Positions 1-4,639 of a DNA stretch of 6,110 nt are shown piece by piece. The notes beneath the pieces were generated by a model that saw nothing but the letters and a program-made list of their open reading frames with translations, made no database searches and was not told where the DNA came from. Within the stretch, counting starts at the first letter, position 1; each line of letters opens with the position of its first letter. The position numbers were made by a program, and so were the translations under genes. Origin of the DNA: Pseudomonadota bacterium. GTDB lineage: Bacteria > Pseudomonadota > Gammaproteobacteria > Burkholderiales > Gallionellaceae. Location: positions 1 through 6,110 of the forward strand of contig JAJXTT010000121.1 in NCBI GenBank assembly GCA_021783525.1, written 5' to 3'.

Positions 1-1
1 A

Positions 2-274
2 GATCCGCGTGTGAAGAAAGTCACGCTGACGGGGGTGGAAGTGACCAACGACCACGCCCATGCCAAGGTGTTCTACACTTCGCTGGACGGAGACAGTCCG
101 GACTTGCTGCAAGGTCTGGAACGCGCCGCCGGTTTCCTGCGCAGCCAGTTGGCGCATGCCATGAAGCTGCGCATCACCCCCCAGTTGCATTTCGTCTATG
201 ACGCTTCCGTCGAGCGCGGAGCCCATCTCTCCCAGTTGATCGATCAAGCGGTTGCGAGTGACAAAAAAGACTGA
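2..274 (+). CDS. rbfA: Ribosome-binding factor A (RbfA), 3' part only
   Basis: RbfA is a small cytoplasmic KH-type protein that binds the 30S subunit and assists late maturation of the 16S rRNA 5' end, notably in cold shock. The window opens inside the gene, so only the last 90 residues are visible and about 30 N-terminal residues lie upstream. The visible part starts with the conserved DPR and continues with the family pattern: VTLTGVEVTNDHAHAKVF (beta strand of the KH fold), AAGFLRSQLAHAMKLRITPQL, then FVYDASVERGAHLSQLI, which matches the E. coli FFYDNSLVEG...NLV segment. The TGA stop is at 272-274. The next gene, truB, begins inside the end of this one, as expected in a nusA-infB-rbfA-truB operon with coupled translation. 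The GTG at 11 is an internal valine codon and not the start, because conserved sequence extends upstream of it to the window edge. Confidence 0.95.
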   Translation, partial: DPRVKKVTLTGVEVTNDHAHAKVFYTSLDGDSPDLLQGLERAAGFLRSQLAHAMKLRITPQLHFVYDASVERGAHLSQLIDQAVASDKKD

Positions 275-1199
275 GCAGTTCAGGCGCATTACAAGACCGC
301 TGGATGGCGTGCTGCTGTTCGACAAGCCGCCGGAACTCAGCTCCAACACTGCCCTGCAGAAAGTCCGCCGGCTGCTCAAGGCCGAGAAAGCCGGACATAC
401 CGGCACGCTCGACCCGCTGGCGACCGGCTTGCTGCCGGTCTGCTTCGGCGAAGCCACCAAATTCACCACTGCCTTGCTGGATGCTGACAAGCGCTATCGC
501 GCGACGATACGTCTGGGTCAGCGCACGACCACCGGCGACGCCGAGGGCGAGGTGATTGAAGAACGCCCTGTTGCGGTAGACGAAGCGCAAGTCTTGACGG
601 TACTGGCGACCTTCATGGGTGAGACCCGGCAGCTTCCTCCCATGCATAGCGCCATCAAACATCAGGGTAAACCGCTGTACGAATACATCCGCAAGGGCGA
701 AACCGTTGAGCGCGAATTACGTACGGTCATTATCCGCGAATTGAAGCTGGAGAGACTGGCGGGCAACGAACTGGAATTCAGCGTCCTGTGCAGCAAGGGC
801 ACCTATGTGCGCACACTGGCAGAGGATATCAGCGAGAAACTGGGCTGCGGCGGACATCTGATCGCCTTGCGCCGCACCGGGATAGGCGAATTCAGCCTGA
901 GCGACGCCTATACCCTCGCGCAGCTTGAGGAAATGGACGAGACACAGCGCGATGCCTGTCTGTTGCCGTTGGACAGGCTGGTGCGGAACCTGCCCAGCCT
1001 GGAGCTGGATGAGGTTCAGGCCAATCGGCTGGCCCAGGGGCAAAGATTGGGCTTCCGCGACAGCCATCCGGACGGAAAACGGCGTTTGTACGCGTCGGGG
1101 CGGTTTATCGGGTTGGGAGAACTGGAAAGTGGAAGGTTGGCTGCTAGCCGCTTGCTGTCCAGCGTGGCCAAAGAGGCCGCGCAGCGCGAATCAACTTGA
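258..1199 (+). CDS. truB: tRNA pseudouridine(55) synthase TruB
   Basis: TruB converts U55 in the T-loop of elongator tRNAs to pseudouridine and also acts as a tRNA chaperone. The product is 313 residues, close to the E. coli length of 314. The catalytic motif GHTGTLDPLATG sits at about residues 46-57, with the nucleophile D52. KRYRA (Y80) and SKGTYVRTLAEDI (R185) are the other conserved active-site blocks. The C-terminal part, from about residue 250 and including GRFIGLGELESGRL, resembles the PUA-like RNA-binding domain. I chose the GTG at 258 (MTKKTEQFRR) over an in-frame TTG at 252, because GTG is the better start codon and family similarity only begins at the later DGVLLFDKP. Neither start has a strong Shine-Dalgarno sequence, which fits translational coupling: the gene overlaps the end of rbfA by 17 bases. 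Its 3' end is followed by a likely rpsO promoter. Confidence 0.95.
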   Translation: MTKKTEQFRRITRPLDGVLLFDKPPELSSNTALQKVRRLLKAEKAGHTGTLDPLATGLLPVCFGEATKFTTALLDADKRYRATIRLGQRTTTGDAEGEVIEERPVAVDEAQVLTVLATFMGETRQLPPMHSAIKHQGKPLYEYIRKGETVERELRTVIIRELKLERLAGNELEFSVLCSKGTYVRTLAEDISEKLGCGGHLIALRRTGIGEFSLSDAYTLAQLEEMDETQRDACLLPLDRLVRNLPSLELDEVQANRLAQGQRLGFRDSHPDGKRRLYASGRFIGLGELESGRLAASRLLSSVAKEAAQREST

Positions 1200-1225
1200 G
1201 CGGGGACCCCATTCAGGGGTAGAAT
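1196..1225 (+). promoter_or_regulatory. Probable sigma70-type promoter for rpsO
   Basis: TTGAGC (1196-1201, overlapping the truB stop codon) and TAGAAT (1220-1225) are separated by 18 bases. They match the -35 consensus at 4 of 6 positions and the -10 consensus at 5 of 6. Transcription would start near 1232 and give an rpsO leader of roughly 20-25 bases. E. coli also has a separate rpsO promoter here, within the longer operon. The spacer contains a small perfect inverted repeat, CCCC-ATTCA-GGGG (1207-1219). It could be a weak hairpin or operator, or chance. The call rests on motif matches alone. Confidence 0.5.
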
Positions 1226-1254
1226 GCCGCACTTTTTATTGGAGAGAGAAGTCA

Positions 1255-1524
1255 ATGTCTATTACCGCCGCACAGAAATCGCAGATCGTGACTGACTATC
1301 AGCGCGCCAAGGGCGATACAGGTTCCCCTGAAGTTCAAGTAGCCCTGATGACGGCACGTATCAATTACCTGACCGAGCATTTCAAGGAACATAACAAGGA
1401 TCACCACTCCCGTCGTGGTCTGCTGCGCCTGGTGAGCCGTCGCCGCAAGCTGCTGGACTACCTCAAGAGTAAAAATGAAGCGGGTTACAAAGAGCTGATC
1501 CAGCGCCTGGATCTGCGTAAGTAA
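1255..1524 (+). CDS. rpsO: 30S ribosomal protein S15
   Basis: S15 is a primary 16S rRNA-binding protein. It contacts the central-domain three-way junction and the h22 region, nucleating platform assembly, and also forms an intersubunit bridge. The 89-residue product has the exact family length and signature: DTGSPEVQVALMTARI (about residues 21-36), H42, then DHHSRRGLLRLVSRRRKLLDYL (49-70), which carries the rRNA-contacting D49 and S52. The ATG at 1255 is preceded by a clear Shine-Dalgarno sequence, GGAGAG, at 1241-1246. The reading frame is open further upstream through the truB region, but that part is out-of-frame truB sequence and is not coding for this protein. The gene lies 55 bases after truB and 105 bases before the pnp start, the standard truB-rpsO-pnp order. 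In E. coli S15 represses its own translation; I see no recognisable equivalent structure here. Confidence 0.98.
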   Translation: MSITAAQKSQIVTDYQRAKGDTGSPEVQVALMTARINYLTEHFKEHNKDHHSRRGLLRLVSRRRKLLDYLKSKNEAGYKELIQRLDLRK

Positions 1525-1534
1525 CAAGTTTTGC

Positions 1535-1566
1535 AAGCGGGTCGCGAATGCGGCCCGCTTCGTTTT
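1535..1566 (+). terminator. rpsO-pnp intergenic hairpin, likely leaky terminator or processing site
   Basis: An 11-bp stem (1535-1545 with 1550-1560) contains a single T-G wobble and closes on a GAAT tetraloop. The outer 7 bp are AAGCGGG/CCCGCTT. After one CG step a short TTTT tract follows at 1563-1566. The hairpin starts 11 bases after the rpsO stop codon. The modest T-run suggests partial termination or attenuation between rpsO and pnp. E. coli has a terminator and RNase III processing in the same interval, so a role in setting pnp levels is plausible by analogy. Confidence 0.7.
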
Positions 1567-1616
1567 GAATGTCATATCGCCACGCTGGTACGGCCACTCG
1601 GTCACGCATTTACATT

Positions 1617-1632
1617 GGAGAGAGCTATCTTG
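1617..1632 (+). promoter_or_regulatory. Shine-Dalgarno and TTG start of pnp
   Basis: GGAG at 1617-1620 (within GGAGAGAG) lies 9 bases before a TTG codon at 1630-1632. No ATG or GTG in this frame lies nearby. The protein read from this TTG (MSHYKKTLSYGKHQL) aligns in length and position with other PNPases: downstream catalytic residues take exactly the E. coli numbering. In-frame TTG codons at 1531 and 1615 are less suitable; the first lies in the intergenic hairpin region and the second overlaps the Shine-Dalgarno sequence itself. Confidence 0.8.
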
Positions 1633-3744
1633 AGTCACTATAAAAAAACCCTGAGTTACGGCAAACATCAATTGACACTGGAAACCGGCGAGATCGCTCG
1701 CCAGGCCAGCGGAGCGGTCATGGTCAGCCTGGACGACACCGTCGTGCTGGTCACCGTGGTGGGACGCAAGGATGCCAAGCCGGACCAGGACTTTTTCCCG
1801 CTGACCGTCGATTACCAGGAACGCACCTATGCCGCGGGCAAGATCCCCGGCGGCTTCTTCAAGCGTGAAGGTCGTCCCAGCGAAAAGGAGATCCTGACCT
1901 CGCGCCTGATCGACCGCCCGCTGCGCCCGCTGTTTCCGGAAAGCTTCTACAACGAGGTGCAGATCGTCGCGACCGTGATGTCGTCCGATCCGCAGATCGA
2001 CTCCGACATTCCCTCCATGATCGGTGCTTCCGCCGCCCTGGCGATCTCCGGCATCCCGTTCGACGGTCCCATCGGCGCAGCGCGCGTGGGCTACCTCAAT
2101 GGCCAGTACGTGCTCAACCCGACCAAGGACGAACTGGTCGAATCGAAGATGGACCTGGTGGTTGCCGGCACTTCCAAAGCGGTATTGATGGTGGAATCCG
2201 AAGCACAGGAACTGTCGGAAGACGTCATGCTGGGCGCCGTGGTGTTCGGCCATGAGCAGATGCAGGCCGTGATCAACGCGATCATCGAAATGGCGAATTC
2301 CGTGGGCCAGGACGACTGGGACTGGACTCCGGCTGCGAAGAACGAAGCGCTGATCTCCAGGATCGCCGCGCTGGCCGAGAACGAACTGAAGGCTGCCTAT
2401 GCAGTCCGCCAGAAACAGGCGCGCACCCAGCAGGTGGATGCGATCCGTGCTAAAACGCTTGAAGCGTTGGCAACCCCCGAATTCGAGAACGTCTCGAGCA
2501 ACCAGATCGGCGAACTGTTCAGCGCGCTGGAAGCCAAGATCGTGCGCGGCCAAATCCTGAGCGGCGAGCCGCGTATCGATGGTCGCGACACCCGCACCGT
2601 GCGCCCGATCACCATCCGTACCGGCGTGCTGCCGCGTACCCATGGCTCCGTGCTGTTCACCCGCGGCGAGACACAGGCGCTGGTGGTGGCGACGCTGGGT
2701 TCCATGCGCGATTCGCAAACCATCGATGCGTTGCAAGGCGAGTTTTCCGATCGTTTCATGCTGCACTACAACTTCCCGCCGTACTCCACCGGTGAGACAG
2801 GCCGTGTCGGTACGCCCAAGCGCCGCGAGATCGGCCATGGCCGTCTGGCCAAGCGCGCTCTGGTCGCCGTGCTGCCCAGCGAAGAGGAATGCGGCTACGC
2901 GATCCGCGTGGTGTCCGAGATCACCGAATCCAACGGCTCCAGCTCCATGGCTTCCGTATGCGGCGGCTGCCTGTCGCTGATGGATGCGGGCGTGCCGGTG
3001 AAGACACACGTGGCGGGTATCGCCATGGGCCTGATCAAGGATGGCGGCCGTTTCGCCGTGCTGACCGACATCCTGGGTGACGAAGATCACTTGGGCGATA
3101 TGGACTTCAAGGTGGCCGGCTCCGACAGGGGCATCACCGCATTGCAGATGGACATCAAGATCAACGGCATCACCAAGGAAATCATGCAGGTCGCATTGAG
3201 CCAGGCCAAGGAAGGCCGCATGCACATTCTTGGTATCATGAAGCAGGCAATGCCTGCCGTGCGCCCTGAAGTCTCCGACTTTGCGCCGCGCATGATCAAG
3301 ATGAAGATCAACCCGGAAAAGATCCGCGACGTGATCGGCAAGGGTGGCGCAGTGATCCGCGCGCTGACCGAAGAGACTGGCACCACCATCGACATCGACG
3401 ATGAAGGCAACATCACTATCGCCTGCGTGAGCGGCGATGCCGGCGAACTGGCGAAGAAGCGCATCGAAGACATCGTTGCCGAAGTCGAAGTGGGCAAAGT
3501 GTACGAAGGCCCGGTAGTCAAGCTGCTGGACTTCGGCGCACTGGTCAACATCCTGCCGGGCAAGGACGGTCTGCTGCATATCTCGCAAATCTCGCACGAG
3601 CGCATTGCCAATGTTGCGGACCACCTGAAAGAAGGCCAGGTGGTCAAGGTCAAGGTACTGGAACTGGACGACAAAGGTCGCATGCGTCTCAGCATGAAGG
3701 CCTTGGTACCGCAACAGGAGACTGCCGCACCTGCCGCGGATTAA
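1630..3744 (+). CDS. pnp: Polyribonucleotide nucleotidyltransferase (PNPase)
   Basis: PNPase is a trimeric, phosphate-dependent 3'-5' exoribonuclease. It releases nucleoside diphosphates, can also add 3' tails, and often works with RNase E and an RNA helicase in a degradosome. The product is 704 residues (E. coli 711). The first RNase PH-like core (about 1-145) carries GGFFKREGRPSE and RLIDRPLRPLFP. It is followed by an all-helical linker and the second, catalytic core (about 310-550). There PKRREIGHG gives R398 and R399, SNGSSSMAS gives the phosphate-binding S437-S439, and GDEDHLGDMDFK gives D486 and D492, the numbering known from E. coli. A KH domain follows with GKGG at 570-573, then an S1 domain from about 622 to 691. 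The start is TTG with a good Shine-Dalgarno sequence. A hairpin lies in the leader and a strong terminator follows, so pnp ends the operon. All key residues are present. Confidence 0.98.
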   Translation: MSHYKKTLSYGKHQLTLETGEIARQASGAVMVSLDDTVVLVTVVGRKDAKPDQDFFPLTVDYQERTYAAGKIPGGFFKREGRPSEKEILTSRLIDRPLRPLFPESFYNEVQIVATVMSSDPQIDSDIPSMIGASAALAISGIPFDGPIGAARVGYLNGQYVLNPTKDELVESKMDLVVAGTSKAVLMVESEAQELSEDVMLGAVVFGHEQMQAVINAIIEMANSVGQDDWDWTPAAKNEALISRIAALAENELKAAYAVRQKQARTQQVDAIRAKTLEALATPEFENVSSNQIGELFSALEAKIVRGQILSGEPRIDGRDTRTVRPITIRTGVLPRTHGSVLFTRGETQALVVATLGSMRDSQTIDALQGEFSDRFMLHYNFPPYSTGETGRVGTPKRREIGHGRLAKRALVAVLPSEEECGYAIRVVSEITESNGSSSMASVCGGCLSLMDAGVPVKTHVAGIAMGLIKDGGRFAVLTDILGDEDHLGDMDFKVAGSDRGITALQMDIKINGITKEIMQVALSQAKEGRMHILGIMKQAMPAVRPEVSDFAPRMIKMKINPEKIRDVIGKGGAVIRALTEETGTTIDIDDEGNITIACVSGDAGELAKKRIEDIVAEVEVGKVYEGPVVKLLDFGALVNILPGKDGLLHISQISHERIANVADHLKEGQVVKVKVLELDDKGRMRLSMKALVPQQETAAPAAD

Positions 3745-3764
3745 GTCAGACCATGCTGTTATTG

Positions 3765-3789
3765 AAGCCCCGCTCAGCGGGGCTTTTTT
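3765..3789 (+). terminator. Rho-independent terminator after pnp
   Basis: A perfect 9-bp stem, AAGCCCCGC (3765-3773) with GCGGGGCTT (3777-3785), closes on a TCA loop and runs directly into six Ts (3784-3789). It starts 20 bases after the pnp stop. The strong GC stem and U-tract make it a clear intrinsic terminator that separates the rbfA-pnp block from the downstream repair genes. Confidence 0.93.
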
Positions 3790-3810
3790 ATGTGTATCCG
3801 GAATTTGTGA

Positions 3811-3839
3811 TTGAAAAGCCGGTTTGCCATCACTATAGT
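3811..3839 (+). promoter_or_regulatory. Probable sigma70 promoter for the glycosylase-uvrC unit
   Basis: TTGAAA (3811-3816) and TATAGT (3834-3839) are separated by the optimal 17 bases and match consensus at 4 of 6 and 5 of 6 positions. The promoter sits just after the pnp terminator and about 108 bases before the next start codon, where a new transcription unit would be expected. The start site would fall near 3846, leaving a leader of roughly 100 bases. I saw no convincing LexA-type palindrome over it, so SOS control is not supported by the sequence. Confidence 0.6.
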
Positions 3840-3881
3840 AATTACACAGAAGTCGGTATCTTTTTCGGCTGGTATCCGGCG

Positions 3882-3919
3882 CGCAAGGCATCCTTGTTCA
3901 AGCCGATCGATGCCTTGCG
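3882..3919 (+). repeat. Perfect 11-bp inverted repeat in the glycosylase leader
   Basis: CGCAAGGCATC (3882-3892) and GATGCCTTGCG (3909-3919) are perfect reverse complements separated by 16 bases. The loop holds a second small palindrome, CTTG-TT-CAAG (3893-3902), stacked directly on the outer stem. In RNA from the predicted promoter this would form a stable hairpin about 37-74 bases after the start site, ending 27 bases before the ATG. No T-run follows on either strand, so it is not an ordinary intrinsic terminator. It could stabilise the mRNA, control translation, or bind a protein as DNA. The function is unknown. Confidence 0.65.
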
Positions 3920-3946
3920 GTTCCAATAGTGCAAACATAAAAAGTG

Positions 3947-4597
3947 ATGAACAGATTTTCCACCGATTGCCGGCAGTGTCCGCGCCTTGCCTCTTTTCTG
4001 GACGAGGTGAGAGCCGCGCAGCCGGGTTATTTTGCGAAGCCCGTACCTTCTTTCGGCGAGGCCGGCACGCCATTGCTGATCGTCGGTCTTGCCCCGGGTA
4101 TGCACGGGGCAAACCGCACTGGTCGGCCTTTCACGGGCGACTATGCGGGCGATCTGCTGTATTCCACCTTGCATAAATACGGCCTTTCAACTGCTGCCGA
4201 GCCGCTGGATGCCAACAAGCAAGCCAATCCCAAGTTGACCCTCAAGGGCTGCCGCATCACCAACGCGGTGCGTTGCCTGCCGCCGCAGAACAAGCCCGAA
4301 CCGGCCGAGATCAGGCAGTGCAACAGCTACCTGGCGCAGGAACTGGCGGCATTGCCGCGGGGGGCAGCCGTCATGGCACTGGGGACTATCGCTCACGAGG
4401 CGGTATTGCGCGCCAGTGGCCTGAAGGTCAAAGATTTCAAATTCGCCCACGCCGCGCGACACGCTTTGCCGAATGGCTCGACGCTTTATGACAGCTACCA
4501 TTGTAGCCGCTACAATACGCAAACCAGACGCTTGACCGAAGCCATGTTCCACCAGGTCTTTGATTCCATCCTTGAACACCACAAACTTCGATCCTGA
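3947..4597 (+). CDS. Uracil-DNA glycosylase, family 5 (UDGb)-like, Fe-S
   Basis: This enzyme family removes uracil and some other deaminated bases from DNA, starting base-excision repair. The product is 216 residues. GLAPGMHGANRTGRPFTGD at 47-65 is the family 5-type active-site motif. C8 and C11 (CRQC) together with C110 (NAVRCLPPQNKP) and C125 occupy the positions of the four 4Fe-4S ligands known in family 4 and 5 enzymes. The second catalytic motif, usually HPS-x-x-N, reads HCSRYN at 185-190 and is followed by TQTRRLT. So Pro is replaced by Cys, and the usual GR is RR. I take this as a subfamily variant rather than a broken enzyme, since the rest is intact. The start is ATG 3947; a GTG lies immediately before it at 3944. 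The upstream sequence is A-rich with no clear Shine-Dalgarno. uvrC follows after 39 bases in the same frame, probably co-transcribed. Confidence 0.88.
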   Translation: MNRFSTDCRQCPRLASFLDEVRAAQPGYFAKPVPSFGEAGTPLLIVGLAPGMHGANRTGRPFTGDYAGDLLYSTLHKYGLSTAAEPLDANKQANPKLTLKGCRITNAVRCLPPQNKPEPAEIRQCNSYLAQELAALPRGAAVMALGTIAHEAVLRASGLKVKDFKFAHAARHALPNGSTLYDSYHCSRYNTQTRRLTEAMFHQVFDSILEHHKLRS

Positions 4598-4621
4598 CGG
4601 TACTGCAAGCCTGCAATTTCT

Positions 4622-4639
4622 GAAGGTGGCACAGCCATG
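4622..4639 (+). promoter_or_regulatory. Shine-Dalgarno that fixes the uvrC start
   Basis: AAGG at 4623-4626 (in GAAGGTGG) lies 10 bases upstream of ATG 4637. In the uvrC frame no other ATG, GTG or TTG occurs between the upstream glycosylase stop (4595-4597) and the start of conserved UvrC sequence near 4770. The next in-frame candidate is a TTG at 4808, already inside the conserved LPLQPGVY block. This ribosome site therefore decides the start and makes the N-terminal extension part of the predicted protein. Confidence 0.75.

Noticed and set aside
252..257. TTG at 252 as the truB start
   Set aside because: It adds only two residues ahead of the GTG at 258, uses a rarer start codon and has no better Shine-Dalgarno. 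It cannot be excluded, but 258 is preferred.
1531..1629. Upstream extension of PNPase from TTG 1531
   Set aside because: The extra 33 codons cover the intergenic hairpin and leader, have no family similarity, and precede a good Shine-Dalgarno and start at 1617-1632.
3855..3876. GGTATC repeated at 3855-3860 and 3871-3876 in the leader
   Set aside because: A six-base direct repeat 16 bases apart is too short to support an operator call on its own.
1252..3891. An 879-codon open frame on the - strand opposite rpsO and pnp
   Set aside because: It is antisense to two well-conserved genes and rich in His, Gln, Asp and Arg as expected from mirrored codon bias. It matches no family I recognise and shows no independent ribosome site. 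It is a shadow of the pnp codon pattern.
3811..4176. A 121-codon + strand frame across the pnp-glycosylase gap, and overlapping - strand frames (3774-4112, 3842-4174)
   Set aside because: The + frame starts within the probable promoter, overlaps the glycosylase gene out of frame and has no recognisable protein character. The - strand frames cover the terminator or leader hairpin and the glycosylase gene without any domain signal.
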